From Trichomonas vaginalis G3 (Eukaryota; Parabasalia; Trichomonadida; Trichomonadidae), in contig NC_067204.1 in the NCBI RefSeq assembly GCF_026262505.1, forward strand, positions 25,947,300-26,011,299: a stretch of 64,000 bases of DNA, in the 5' to 3' direction. Each line of letters starts with the position of its first letter. The first letter of the stretch is position 1. Both the position numbers and the translations under genes were made by a program. The notes beneath the pieces were generated by a model that was given only the letters and a program-made list of their open reading frames with translations, did not search any database and was not told the origin of the DNA. Shown piece by piece: positions 9,484 through 21,137 of this stretch.

Positions 9484-11119
9484 CAGTAAAATGAATGTTC
9501 GGTAGGTTCTATGACTATTCAATTTGATGATGTGTTTTTCGGAATTTCAGATTCAATAATTGATATTATGTAATATTATATAATAAAAAATTTGAGAGCT
9601 GTAAAAAGCTTTTAACTAATTTACATGATAGGAGAGATTGAATTAATTGAGGGCTATTGTCATTTTTTATGCTTTTGAAAATTAACACATATAACATAGA
9701 TGAATACATTTTTATAATTTAATATTTTTTAAGAACTTTCACAAATTTTAACATATGCATTGAATCCACGATTATTTTGAAAGGGAAAACATTCAGAAAG
9801 ATTCAGAATGATTTAAGAAATGATTAATATAATATCAGAAGTGTTATATTTAACGTTGATACAATTAATTCAAAGCAAGTTTTCAATCATCCTTTGTTTA
9901 ACCATCTTGAATTCTAACCAAAATATTATCTGATTTTATTATTTAGATGATGCGATAAATAGCCAGTTCATTCTCACAATTTTTCAATGAATATTGATGG
10001 TTTTCCCGGCTATCCAAATTATCAATTTCTATTCAAAAGAATTTTTTATACACCTATTAAACTAGAGATAACAAACATCAATTTTACTACACTTTTATTT
10101 TTTGACGAACCGATTTGCTGACAACAAAAGTTATACTTAAGATTTTGCTTAACTACACAGATAATCTTAAACATTATCATATATCAACGCAAGATATTAA
10201 GTAAAAATCTAGAACTACCAAATGTCGAAATTGAAAAATTTTGTATGAGCGGAAAATAAATTTTTATTGCAATTAATGATCCTCACTCAGGAAACATCGG
10301 TTATGAATTCAATAGCTTGATTGAATTTTCAAAAATGGTTGTTTCAATTTAAATTTCAATTTCCGATCTTTTTAAAGGAACATCTTTCTTTGATTATTGA
10401 AATTTTCTTTCAACAAATATATTCTGTAGATTCCCGATGCAATTTCATTCAAAATCAACAGAATTGCTTTTTCAGAAAGATTGACCTTCATTTAAATTAG
10501 TAATTTCTATTGAAATCAAAGACTTATATATGAGTAATTTATTTGACATATGACAATCCAATTAAACACATGTTCATGAATTTAATATTCTAATCCTATC
10601 AGCAAAAATTGACAGAAGCATTATAAAACGATCAGTTTCTTACAATATCTTCTGAGTTTATCTTTATTTATCATACTTACTTATGATTTCGGACTAAATT
10701 AAGAAATTTCAAGGAAAAAAATTATTTATTTTTTTAAAAGCTTAACAATATCGTTTATAATAATAACAATAAAATATGATGTTTAACATAAATAATATAT
10801 ATCTTTATATAATTATATAATTTTTTTTTCTTTGACTAACGATACTTGACAAACAAAACTTTACATGGACAAAGTATCGTTTGTTCTCAATTTCGTCATC
10901 TAATTTCATAATGTAAGAAAATTTATCTTGAAAACTAAATTGATAAAAGTTATGAATCTCTTGTAGACTGAATTGCAAGATACCGACAAAATTATTGGAA
11001 TATTAATTATATTCGTAGAAAAGTGAAGTCAAAATTCTAAAGATTATATGTCAAAAATAATTTTCAGAACATTACATGTCAAAAGTTAAATTGAGAAGAT
11101 TATTTGTCAAAAAATTAAA
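9484..11119. other. Intergenic, nothing recognised
   Basis: About 1.6 kb of AT-rich DNA between the convergent 5' side of the homeodomain gene and the 3' end of topoisomerase III. It holds runs of A/T (for example around 10730-10830) but no convincing open frame, tRNA or repeat. Confidence 0.5.
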
Positions 11120-13054
11120 TTATTTTGGCTTAGTTTTTCTTGGTTTTCTTGTTGTTGATGACGAATCTTTTTTCTTTGTTTTGTCATCAGTTACCGCACT
11201 ACTTCTTTTTGGAACTTGTCCTTCCACAGGGAGAGGAGCGTTGTACGGATTATTTTTCTGTCTTGCGAATTCTCTCATTAAAACCGCGTACATTCTTTCA
11301 GCGTTTTCATATGCATCTCTATATTGTTTGATGAAATTAATTCTTACAGCATCATAAGTTTGTCTTCCACTTGATATATCCTGCAATCCTTGTTCCATTT
11401 CTGCTCTCAGTTTTGGTTTCATGAAATCGAATCCCATTCCTTCGTAACCATTATTTAATGCCAAACCAAGCGGTGTCGGTTTAAAAAAGTTGTTTTCTTG
11501 AACAACGTATTTTCTTTCCAAAATTTTTGAAATGTGTTCTTGGTACGTTGCATCTGTTCCTATTCCTTCCTGATTCATCTTCTTGAGGAGATCAGGTTCA
11601 GTTAGTAAAGGAGGAGCTGTTGTTTGTCCTTCATTGAATTCAATTTTTGTAGGTAAAATGTTTTCTCCGATTTTGAATTGAGGAATTTTGTTTCCTTTGA
11701 AAGGAATGTATGGATATATTTCATGCCAATTCGCTTCTAATACTCTTGTTCCTTTCAAATGGAATTTCTCACTATTAATATCAAAAGTGACACGTGTTGC
11801 CAAAGAAACTCCATCTTTTGAACAACAGGCCAAAAAGTGACGACAAACAAAATCAAAAACTTTTTGTTGATCGGGAGTGTCAAATTTATCTGGCACTTTT
11901 ATCGGATAAATTGGAGGGTGTGCGTTATCCGAATGCTTTCCAGCTCTTGGGGGAACAATCTGCTGCAGGATTTTATTGGAGTACTGTCCGATTTGGCCGT
12001 TGAATCTTGTGAGTTCATTTACAACATCGAAGAACTTGAAATCCGATGAAAATGAATCAGTTTCTGTTCTTGGATACGATATGCAACCGTTTTGATACAA
12101 TTTTTCAGCGGCGTCCATTGATCTTTGCGCACTGATTTTCAAGTACTTTGAACATCTTCTTTGTAGCTCAATAGTACTCAACGGTAATGGCTTGAACGAT
12201 AATTCTTGGCGCTCATCAACTTTGAGGACTTTTGCCATCGGATTGTCAAGAATATAGGCGTAGATGGCAAATGTTGACAGTTTACAGAATAATCGTTTTC
12301 TGTCCCATTTAAGAGTCACTTTTATGTTGTCTTTGGTGATTATAGGGTCGATCTTCCAAAAATATTCGGGAACATGTTTGATGTGATTTAAAAAGGCTTC
12401 TACAACAAAGCCAAGGGTAGGAAATTGACATGATCCGAATGAAATAAGATCGGCATCTTGTAACATACCTTTGAACTGCTTCTGGAAGCGTGTGAAGGCG
12501 GCTCCAATACGTAGATCGATTTCTTGGCGTAGTTTGACTGCTGCTGCGTCGTTTCTGTTGATAGGTGTGGGATTATTGAATGCATGGATAATTTCTCGTG
12601 GTGAGAGGCCTGAAAACCGGGCACGTTTGAAGTCTGCGCGCTGGTTAACTTGTTTACATATTTCTTCAACTTCTTCTGAGATTCCTTCGCCTTCTCGATC
12701 ATTATCTAGCCAAAGGAAAACTAAATTGACACTTCTGGCTTGCTGTTGAAGATTGTCAACAACATCTTGCATGTTGCTTGTAACACCACTGATAATTCGG
12801 CAATCAAATAACTTGGTATTTCCAAAAGTTTCCCAGTTTTTGTATTCTGGTGGGAAATCATAGTTTAGAACGTGACCTGCAACTGATGTGAAGATAACTT
12901 TAGCATCTTCACCTTGGAAATTGCGATGAAAAACAAAGTTGTTGTTGTATTTGGATTTACCTTTTTTCGTTTCCATGTGACCATTAGAAAGAATGTTAGC
13001 AGCTTCTCTTGCAACTGATGGCTTCTCAGCTACACAGAGAATCTGCTTTGGCAT
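11120..13054 (-). CDS. TOP3: DNA topoisomerase III (type IA, eukaryotic)
   Basis: A 644-residue type IA topoisomerase that passes single DNA strands through a transient 5'-phosphotyrosine break, acting with RecQ-type helicases to dissolve recombination intermediates. The Toprim domain is at the N-terminus, with E10 in CVAEKPSVA and the D117-x-D119-x-E121 triad in LWLDNDREGEG. The catalytic tyrosine is Y327 in GCISYPRTETDSF. Other family blocks are SFGSCQFPTLGFV and EGIGTDATYQEHI. It lacks the C-terminal zinc fingers of metazoan TOP3A and ends in a basic, Ser/Lys-rich tail. ATG 13054 gives MPKQILCVAEKPSVA, the expected start. Looks intact. Confidence 0.93.
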   Translation of the reverse strand: MPKQILCVAEKPSVAREAANILSNGHMETKKGKSKYNNNFVFHRNFQGEDAKVIFTSVAGHVLNYDFPPEYKNWETFGNTKLFDCRIISGVTSNMQDVVDNLQQQARSVNLVFLWLDNDREGEGISEEVEEICKQVNQRADFKRARFSGLSPREIIHAFNNPTPINRNDAAAVKLRQEIDLRIGAAFTRFQKQFKGMLQDADLISFGSCQFPTLGFVVEAFLNHIKHVPEYFWKIDPIITKDNIKVTLKWDRKRLFCKLSTFAIYAYILDNPMAKVLKVDERQELSFKPLPLSTIELQRRCSKYLKISAQRSMDAAEKLYQNGCISYPRTETDSFSSDFKFFDVVNELTRFNGQIGQYSNKILQQIVPPRAGKHSDNAHPPIYPIKVPDKFDTPDQQKVFDFVCRHFLACCSKDGVSLATRVTFDINSEKFHLKGTRVLEANWHEIYPYIPFKGNKIPQFKIGENILPTKIEFNEGQTTAPPLLTEPDLLKKMNQEGIGTDATYQEHISKILERKYVVQENNFFKPTPLGLALNNGYEGMGFDFMKPKLRAEMEQGLQDISSGRQTYDAVRINFIKQYRDAYENAERMYAVLMREFARQKNNPYNAPLPVEGQVPKRSSAVTDDKTKKKDSSSTTRKPRKTKPK

Positions 13055-13485
13055 CCTTCAAGAAATAATAATGGGGAAGTAATGTAAAGTTCAGAAATAA
13101 GTTCCCTTGGGGAATGAACAATTAAATAACAGAATATTTATTTACATATTCTATACGCATTGGAAACAATAACTAATCTAATCAATTTTACCTGGATCAA
13201 GATAAAAATTTGATTCATATGAATATTATTTCTCATCTATTGATAACAAAAATGTATTCAATATGTTATTATTGTATCTGAAAGGAAATTCAAGAAATGA
13301 ATGACAATCCAATTTAGATAATTATTTAATCGATGCTTTTCCATTTCAAAGTCGTTAAAAGTAATTTTAATTTCAATGAACAGTGTAAAAATACACAAAT
13401 ATTCTTTTATGTTCAAAAATGTCATATTTTTAATGAAATAGAGGTGCTATTTCAGCATACAAAAAGTATACTAAGCATCTTTTCC
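13055..13485. other. Intergenic / divergent promoter region
   Basis: About 430 bases between divergent TOP3 and the second glycine-rich gene. Nothing beyond AT-rich sequence is recognised. Confidence 0.4.
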
Positions 13486-13589
13486 ATGTTGTTAACAAGT
13501 CTCTCGGCACAAATAGAATCACGTACTACGATGGAGGCCGAAGAGCAATCTTCAAATACCCTTGCCAAGGGTCAGACTGCACTCCATAT

Positions 13590-14525
13590 ATGGGCCTCCT
13601 CACTCCCGGTGAATATAAGATAGAGCTATGGGGTGCCGGCAGTGGCTTCCCAGACCATTCATATGGAAGCTACGGTGCATATGTTCGAGGAACAATCTCT
13701 CTCTCAACTCCATCTGTTTTCTATATTTATCTTGGCCAACGAGGAACCGAATCGACAAATATAACCTTTAACGGAGGAACTCCAGGCTCATTATACATGC
13801 GCACAACAACTGCAGGTGGTGGCTCCTCTGATATTCGACTTGTTCCCGGTGATTGGAATTCCTTTGAAAGTCTTAAGAGCCGAATCATGGTGGCCGGTGC
13901 TGGAGGTGGTTGTTGTGACCATTATAACAATATCACCGGAGGTAGTGGTGGTGGTCTAAAAGGCGAAGATGGTATTCTTACAATAAATTCTCCTTGCTTG
14001 AAAAAAGAATGTGATGATAAAATTGAAAACTCCTGCTTCAATACAATTCCAACAGGCGGAAATCAAACAAATGGCGGAATTGATGCCATTTGGAACAATA
14101 TATCGTCTAAATTTGGAATTGGAGGTTATGTGAATAAAGGATTAACTCGGCCATCAGGTGGTTCTGGATATTATGGTGGTGGTGGTGGTGTTAGTTCAAA
14201 TTGTGTTATTAGTTGTGGTGCTGGCGGTTCTTCGTTCGTGTCAGGACTGACAGGATGTGACGCAATTAATGAGTCATCAACAGGATTTGATAGTATTTTT
14301 CATACACATCAACCTATTCACTACTCGGGATACACATTCACCGACGCAATCATGCTTAACGGCGGAAACCCAGAAATCCCACAACCCGAAAACACAATTT
14401 TCTATGACGGTGCATGTCAAATTACGATTTTGAGTGACTTTACATCATTTCTCAAAACATGCCATCCTTCTTTCACTTCTACTCAAACTTTCTTCCTAAC
14501 CTTTGCAATTTTCATTCAAACTTGA
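13590..14525 (+). CDS. Glycine-rich surface-type protein (ALK/LTK-like Gly-rich domain)
   Basis: A 311-residue frame with the same architecture as the gene at 2260: GEYKIELWGAGSG, then FYIYLGQRG, AGGGSSDIRL, VAGAGGGCC and GGSGYYGGGGG, the glycine-rich domain layout seen in ALK/LTK and widespread in trichomonads. Upstream of ATG 13590 the frame stays open (TYYDGGRRAIFKYPCQGSDCTPY, clearly family sequence) but has no ATG. A signal-peptide-like start (MLLTSLSAQ, ATG 13486) lies in another frame, so a single frameshift near 13510-13530, or a sequencing error, probably separates them. The C-terminus is hydrophobic (FFLTFAIFIQT), compatible with a membrane or lipid-anchor signal. Likely secreted or surface; function unknown. 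Confidence 0.65.
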   Translation: MGLLTPGEYKIELWGAGSGFPDHSYGSYGAYVRGTISLSTPSVFYIYLGQRGTESTNITFNGGTPGSLYMRTTTAGGGSSDIRLVPGDWNSFESLKSRIMVAGAGGGCCDHYNNITGGSGGGLKGEDGILTINSPCLKKECDDKIENSCFNTIPTGGNQTNGGIDAIWNNISSKFGIGGYVNKGLTRPSGGSGYYGGGGGVSSNCVISCGAGGSSFVSGLTGCDAINESSTGFDSIFHTHQPIHYSGYTFTDAIMLNGGNPEIPQPENTIFYDGACQITILSDFTSFLKTCHPSFTSTQTFFLTFAIFIQT

Positions 14526-14757
14526 TTAAAGAAATAATATATGCAGACTAAAATCTAAGGATTCCAAACCATAAGCTACTAAATTTGTTATAAGCTATCA
14601 GTTCAATATTTTATTACTGAGAAGTATCCTTCATATATCCATATATAGATATTTTCGTACCGAAACACCAATTTATACTAATAGTTGAGAAATTCAGTAA
14701 ATTTTTAAAAAATTTGAATAAAATACAGAACAAGATTTATAAATTCAAACATTAAAA

Positions 14758-16853
14758 CTAAAAATATTTTTGTCTGCAAAACTGGAAACTCCAGTAAAAC
14801 ACTTCATTTGTAATCCATGACTTTCCACTTGGAGATTTCTCAAATGTATGTCTCTTTGATAAAATTTTCATCTTTTTAAGTAGCAAATCGTAGTAAGTTG
14901 GATTCCAAAGTGTCTCATTGAAAATATACGGTACAGCATTAACAGGATGGGAAAATCTTTGTCTTCCTTGGTATTTTGATAGGATTGTGTCAATTTTAGA
15001 TGGATCATTAACAATGAATGGCTTAAAACCATACCATTGCTGCGGTAAAACTGCAACAAATGGAACTCGAGATTTCATAATTAATGGAGCGGAAATGTTT
15101 CTAGGCATAAACTGCGCATAGTTCAAATCTACATTAATTGCTCCGAATTTAAGGTCTGGGAATGAGTTTGGTTGGCCAAACTTGCCACTTTTGAAAACAA
15201 ATAGTGCATTAACTCACTTGTAGCAGTAGAATCATAAAACAATATGCATTTATCATATTCTCCTGTGTAGAATGATCCGAAGCTCCCGCTATTTAGATGC
15301 TTGTAAGCTGGTAAAGTATTAAAAATTGAATCTTGGTTTGAAGGGACAGAAAGAGGATACCAACTAGAAGAATTACAAGCCGAATATAACCAATTGAATA
15401 TTAGTCGCTCAAATGGATGCATTGGCTTATATATGTATTTTGATTTTAATTGTTTCTGAATTGACTCAGTCAAATCTTTGAAATTGGCTCTATCTTCTCC
15501 GCCATGGAAATATTTGTCCGTAGAATTAAGTAAATTGATCTTGAAAGTCTTATTGATTTGATTTCCTTCGTGGTCGAACAAAATTTCTTTGTAATGTGGC
15601 ATTCCAGGGCCAAACTCATTCCATGGGATATGATCTGTCAAATTATAAGTTAAATTTGAGAACTTATTCCAAAATTCGTCTTGTGAAACTCTTCTCGAAA
15701 TATTTGTTGGTAAGATTAAGTTAAACCATGTATTGTTTGATCCAACGACATAAAATGGCTGAGAAAAATTATCTCCTTCCAAATTTCGTTTAATAAAGCA
15801 TCTGGATCTGTCGAATTATCTCTCAGTTAATGGAGGACCATAATATAGTTGAGCTGGAACTGTGTAAGGATTCCTTCCTGAACAATCAATTTTTTGTTTT
15901 CGTTTTTGAGTTGTTTCATTTGGTGGTATATAAGATTCGTTCATCAGTTCTCGTGCAAGCTTAATTTCATCTTTAATTTGCCTTTCTGCAAGCTTTAATA
16001 ATCGAGAATAATCTTTCTTTTGAATAACAGAGAAAAGAGCATGCGAGGGGTATAGCAAGACAAAGTTAACACTAGAATTCACTGCCAAGTAGCTTAAATC
16101 ATGAAGAATAACCTGGTTTCCAAACATAACTCTAAGTTTTGGAAAAACTGACATTGCTTTGTGCATGATATGGAGTTCTGTTCTAGTAGGGTGCTTGTTA
16201 GTAAAAATTAATGCAATTTCATCATATCTCATTAAATGTCTGAAATTTCGTTCATAAATGTTTCTATTGAGCGTAGAAATAAAGGTTTCTTCAGTTCCAT
16301 CAAATTCGTAGAATCTTTTTTCGTATGGGTTCCATAGATTGCAAGATTTCGTTGAATTAGTTGTAATAACATTTACAAATCCGATTTTTTCATATAGATT
16401 GTCAGACAATCGTCTCATGTTATTATAGTTTTTGCATGGTGAAACTATTGTAACGTAGCTGCTATTTTGAAAATCTTTTAGATTTTCTATATATGTAACG
16501 TTACCGTAAAAGTATTGAATGGGTTCAAATATGTCTGAATAGTTCGAAACTGATGAGAAGTGATATGTTCTATTATATGATAATGTAAAACTAAAATTAT
16601 TATAGGAAAAATCGCTTTTTACCTTAATGAAACGTAGATCAAGGTCAGATAAATTGTTTATTGATTCGTTATAATAGTTGCAAACTTCTCTGGTAGTACA
16701 AGAATAGAAAATATAATACTCACTTTCGTTATATGTTGAGTTTCCTAATACCCAACGATTTTGTGATAAATCAAACATCGGCTCCAGTAATTCAATATTA
16801 ACTTTATCGGTTGTTTCAACACAATTAGCTAATCGAATTATCAGAGAAATCAT
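14758..16853 (-). pseudogene. Secreted N-glycosylated protein with thioredoxin-like tail, broken
   Basis: One gene appears to be interrupted twice. It starts at ATG 16853 with a hydrophobic leader (MISLIIRLANC) and runs to a TAA at 15816-15818. The same frame then continues (FDRSRCFIKRNLEGDNFSQ) to about 15129, where a frameshift moves the coding signal into the frame ending at 14758. N-x-S/T sites are unusually dense, as in a luminal or surface glycoprotein. The last segment (FPDLKFGAINVDLNYAQF, then IMKSRVPFVAVLP) looks like a thioredoxin fold without a CxxC. Either a pseudogene or one true stop plus an assembly error. Function unknown. Confidence 0.55.
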
Positions 16854-17025
16854 CACAAAATAGTTCCGAACGCCAAAAATGAATTCCTTATATCACGACA
16901 TAATATAGGGTATGTATTTTTTACATAAAAAATAATTAAATAGTTGTAAATTAATTAAGAGAGCGTAACATCTCAAAAGTATTTCAATAAGATGCATAAA
17001 TTATTTCGGAAAATACAAATAATAT

Positions 17026-19404
17026 TTATTCAAATTCAATTTCAGTACAGTAATATCCATCTTCTTTAAACATTTCTTGCTCACCGTTATTTTCTTCTGC
17101 ATAAGTTGCTCCTCTTTTTTCAAGATATGCTATTACCGAAGAAGATTCTGCGAAATCAATTGCTGATTTCCCATCTTTGTTTTTATGCTTAACATCAGCA
17201 CCTTTTGAACCAAGTAATTGAACTGTTTGGAAATCATCATTCATCGCTGCGTACATCAAAGCAGTGTTTCCTTTTTCAGTTTGATCATCATAAAAGGCAC
17301 CATCATTTAAACATTGTTCAACTAAACTTTTGATGTTTGCAAACGCGGCAGCGGCAATTAATGGTCCTTGATTATTTCTGACTTGAGTTTTTGCTCCATT
17401 CTTTAATAGGTATTTAGTTATTAAGTCTTTCCCTTCTATAACAGAATAAAATAAAGGAGTATCATTATTTGAATTCCTGTGCTCCATATCACTTCCTGAT
17501 CTCAATAAAGATCTCACAACTTGCTCTTTTTCGCAATAATAAATTGGTGTATTTCCATCAACATCTCCTTCATTAAGGAGTTTCTTAAGTTTTTCAATTG
17601 ATAATAAGTAATCAATTGCTGTTGAATTATCATTTCCGGCTGCATAATGAATTACATTTTTACCTTTATTATCATGCGCAAAGAAATTTGCTCCCCTTTC
17701 CATCAAATATCTCAAAGCATCAGTAAATCCATGCTCAGCAGCATATAAAACTGCTGTTAAACCATCAAAACTAGAATGATTTAAATCACATTTCTTTTCA
17801 TCGAAATATTTCAATAAATCAATAGATGCAACTGAAATCATAATTGGTGTCATTCCATTTTCGCATTCTTCATCAATTTTGGCACCATGATAAATTAATC
17901 TTTCAATAACTGTTTTATTATGATGTTTAACTGCATGGAAGAAAGCAGTATTTGATTTATTGTCCTTATCATTCAAGTCTAAGCCATTTTTTATAAGAAT
18001 GTCAATTAATTCTTCTCCGCATTTATTTGTTGCAATCATCAAAGCTGTTTCGTTGTCTTTAGTTGTTTGTTTTGCATCAGCACCGCATGATAAAAGAAAT
18101 TCAACAGTATTAACAAGATTCATTGAACAAGCCTTTAAAAGAGGGGTATATCCGTTCTCATCTTTTTCTTCAATGTTTGCTCCATGTTCAACTAATTTCT
18201 TAGCGATTGGAAAATGAAAGTCAAATATACAACTTCTCACTAATACAGAACATCCTTTATCATCTCTTGCATTAACATTTGCTCCTTTATCTATTAGATA
18301 TTCAACAACTTCTTGATTTCCATCAAAAACGCCGCGAATGATTCCTTTATCATCTTTCAAAAAATCCAAACCATTTCGTTCAAGCAAATGTACAATTTCT
18401 AGATTCATTTTTTGAGTGGAAACAATTTCTTCTGGTATTTCACAACCTTCTCCTAACAACAAGTTAATTGCAAATATGTCATTGTTTTCAGCAGCTTGCA
18501 TGAAAGCATCTTTCCTTGCGTTTTTTGTTGAATTTTTGTAAAACAATTTTAATAAATCTAAATTTTGGAATCTGACGCAGTCATATAAAACAAAGTCATA
18601 AGCATTGTGTTGTGCAACCAGGTCTTTTGCTATCTCATTACTATGATATTTAATTGACCTGGATATGTGATCATGTGAAAAGTTTCTTTTTATTTTAACA
18701 ATTTCGTAAATTTCAAAATTTCCTCCTGAAATCAACAAATTCAAAGTTGACTCTGTGATCTTCATTTCTTTGTTCATGAAGTATTTGAAGCATCTTAATG
18801 CACCGTAGTGGCAACTTGCATCTAGGAGATTTAGTTTATTCACTTTTTCATCAAAATTTCCTTGTATTTTTTCTAAAACTTTATCGAGATCATCATTCAT
18901 CATTACTTTAGCTAATTCTGAATCATCTTCATTACCATGCATTAGTTGTTCTAGTGTGTAATCTTTATATGTATTCTTGATTACGTTTCCTGTGATCTTT
19001 GATACATATTTCTTTCGTCGAAGTAATTCAGCTAAAAATGATTGTTTCGAACCAAATTTTGTTGTGCCATGGAGGGCTATCCAAAGATCTGCATAAAGAT
19101 AAGTATAATATGGACGTACTTGTGAAGCATGAGTAATTGCATCGAATATAAAGAGTTTGTACGATTGAGTTTTAAATATTGAAATTTTATCTAAATATTT
19201 TTTATAGGTCTGATCAGTAATTTTATATATACAATCGATAATTAATTGGTAATCTTCAAATGAAGCGTTCTCTTCTTTCGTATTGAACATTTTGAAAACT
19301 TCGGAGTTTGTTATTAATGAATTCGTTTGCTTAGATGTGCTGCTATCGATGGAAATTCTGGTATTATTGGTATCATTTGACGAATCGTTAGAGTTATTGC
19401 TCAT
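17026..19404 (-). CDS. DUF3447 + ankyrin repeat protein
   Basis: A 792-residue intact protein. After a Ser/Asn/Thr-rich N-terminus, residues ~45-330 match the helical N-terminal region typical of trichomonad ankyrin proteins (DUF3447: LNLLDASCHYGALRCFKYF and similar). From ~355 to the end there are about 13 ankyrin repeats with the TPLxxA helices and GAD(V/I)N hairpins (for example NTALMYAAMNDDFQTVQLLGSKGADVKHKNKDG). The tail is acidic. It should act as a protein-protein interaction scaffold. ATG 19404 is the only sensible start; TTTTTCAAAAAG lies about 17 bases upstream. Two decayed relatives lie at 23005-24540 and 31646-32020. Confidence 0.85.
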   Translation of the reverse strand: MSNNSNDSSNDTNNTRISIDSSTSKQTNSLITNSEVFKMFNTKEENASFEDYQLIIDCIYKITDQTYKKYLDKISIFKTQSYKLFIFDAITHASQVRPYYTYLYADLWIALHGTTKFGSKQSFLAELLRRKKYVSKITGNVIKNTYKDYTLEQLMHGNEDDSELAKVMMNDDLDKVLEKIQGNFDEKVNKLNLLDASCHYGALRCFKYFMNKEMKITESTLNLLISGGNFEIYEIVKIKRNFSHDHISRSIKYHSNEIAKDLVAQHNAYDFVLYDCVRFQNLDLLKLFYKNSTKNARKDAFMQAAENNDIFAINLLLGEGCEIPEEIVSTQKMNLEIVHLLERNGLDFLKDDKGIIRGVFDGNQEVVEYLIDKGANVNARDDKGCSVLVRSCIFDFHFPIAKKLVEHGANIEEKDENGYTPLLKACSMNLVNTVEFLLSCGADAKQTTKDNETALMIATNKCGEELIDILIKNGLDLNDKDNKSNTAFFHAVKHHNKTVIERLIYHGAKIDEECENGMTPIMISVASIDLLKYFDEKKCDLNHSSFDGLTAVLYAAEHGFTDALRYLMERGANFFAHDNKGKNVIHYAAGNDNSTAIDYLLSIEKLKKLLNEGDVDGNTPIYYCEKEQVVRSLLRSGSDMEHRNSNNDTPLFYSVIEGKDLITKYLLKNGAKTQVRNNQGPLIAAAAFANIKSLVEQCLNDGAFYDDQTEKGNTALMYAAMNDDFQTVQLLGSKGADVKHKNKDGKSAIDFAESSSVIAYLEKRGATYAEENNGEQEMFKEDGYYCTEIEFE

Positions 19405-19630
19405 AAATTTTGCTAAAATCTTTTTGAAAAATGAAATTAACCCGAAATTTTAATTACACAATAATTGTATTAATATTCGATTATACGGTACCTTATTAAT
19501 TTCGATAAATTTTAACATTTTTCAATTTCTTATTGAAAGAACGATTTATTCATAGAAATATAAATCATCGGTCAATCAATAAACAAACATAATCATATAC
19601 ACATCATTTCAAAAAAGGACACCTCAATCA

Positions 19631-20578
19631 ATTAACATTGAAATCAACGGTGTGAAATACACCGTTGAAGCAGGAAATGATTATGCGATTGTTGGAGTCC
19701 CTGGTCAAATTGCCTGTAATGCTATAGATAATAACACCTTCACTTCCAGAGAGATTAATCTTGAAACATATGTTACTATAAATAGTAAAACATATGATGT
19801 TCTTGAAATTGCTCCTTATGCATTCTTTAAATATAGATCATTTCAGAAGATCGTATTACCTCAAAATTTAATCAAGATTGGCAAGTGTGCATTTGATCAA
19901 GGAAGCCATTCAATAGAAACACTAGTAATTCCAGATTCTGTTCTTTATTTAGAAACTTATTGTTTTGCATCATCTAATATTAAAATTCTCAAGTTAGGGA
20001 AAAATATTCGAGAAATTGGTTTTTGTATATGTGGATCTGATAAGTATCTAGAAAGGATTATTGTTGACCCTAATAATCATTATTTTGCACATGATGCCCT
20101 ATATAATCTGTATTCAAAAGATTATTCAGTTCTTTATCAAGTCAATGCTATTCAAGAACATTACACAACACCATAAACAGTTAAACTTATTAAAACAAAA
20201 GCATTTGACGGGATTCCAATCAAATCTATAATTATTACTCAAGATTGCGAATTTGAAGTTTATTCTTTCGATTATTTAATTAACCTCCAAAATATAACAT
20301 TCTATGGAAGAATTAAAACCAAAAATTCAATATTTCGAGCAGAGACTTCGATGAAATTGATTAGATATTATTCAGATAGACCTGTATTTGGAGCTCTATT
20401 TGAATTAATGGAAACAACAAGTTTTGTCGTTTATTGCTGCTATAATTTTAATGAGAATTTTTCGGGAATTGTTCCAAGTCGAGAATTTGCTTGCATAAAC
20501 CCACAAATTATGTCATGCGTAGCAAGCATATATCAATCATCATTCAGATTTTTCTTCATCATATTTATCATCGTCTAA
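19631..20578 (+). pseudogene. BspA-like leucine-rich repeat (LRR_5) gene remnant
   Basis: The frame reads INGVKYTVEAGNDYAIVGV and then BspA-type repeats (LEIAPYAFFKYRSFQKIVLP, LIKIGKCAFD, ETLVIPDSVLYLETYCFA), a family that is very large in trichomonads and linked to surface adhesion. It lacks an ATG at its 5' end. It is stopped by TAA at 20174-20176, yet the same frame carries on with family sequence (VKLIKTKAFDGIPIKSIIIT) to 20578. The in-frame stop plus missing start suggest a pseudogene. The upstream leader still has TTTCAAAAAAGG like other host genes. It ends in a hydrophobic FFFIIFIIV. Confidence 0.65.
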
Positions 20579-21137
20579 ACACATTTAATTTTTTTCATAA
20601 TACTTCTAATACTTACCTATTTTCTTATCTAAGTATTACTATAAGCATAGAAAAACAACTTGCTAATTATTTTTGAATAAAAGAATAGTTTCACAAATGA
20701 TAAGATAAAAATATTTTTACAATGTTTAAAATGTATTATCAAAATGTAAACATTATAGCATAACAAACGAAAAATTAAAGATCTTCAAGAATGAATTGTG
20801 AACATTTGCACATTTTTATGGATTCTCTTTAAATTATCTTCAAAACATGCATAACTTTTACATTGAATTACTATTAAATTATACAAAATTGGCAGACAAG
20901 ATCAATTTGCTAAAATATATGCATATTTTTGGCTGATCTCTAAATTTCCTTTTTTCACTGAGATATATTTGAATTTATTCAGCTTAAAGAGACCAATTAT
21001 ATACATGAATCTATATGTGCACATATTGTTATATAAAATTTCCATTCACTCGCTTTAGATGACGAGATAAAATTGCATAAACCTTCTCACTTGAAGATTG
21101 TTTATTAATTTTCAAAAACAAAGATAAAGTTTTATTT
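20579..21137. other. Intergenic, nothing recognised
   Basis: About 560 bases of AT-rich DNA between the BspA-like remnant and the 3' end of the TBC gene; no frame, repeat or RNA gene found. Confidence 0.5.

Noticed and set aside
13333-13623. Separate 96-codon gene overlapping the start of the second glycine-rich gene
   Set aside because: Only its MLLTSLSAQ stretch looks meaningful, as a signal peptide for the glycine-rich gene; the rest is AT-rich leader and out-of-frame coding DNA.
15816-20176. Reassignment of TAA to an amino acid, suggested by in-frame TAA in three genes (6665, 15816, 20174)
   Set aside because: Intact genes in the window such as PRP3 end in TAA at the expected length, and the affected genes have other defects (missing ATG, frameshifts), so decay explains them.
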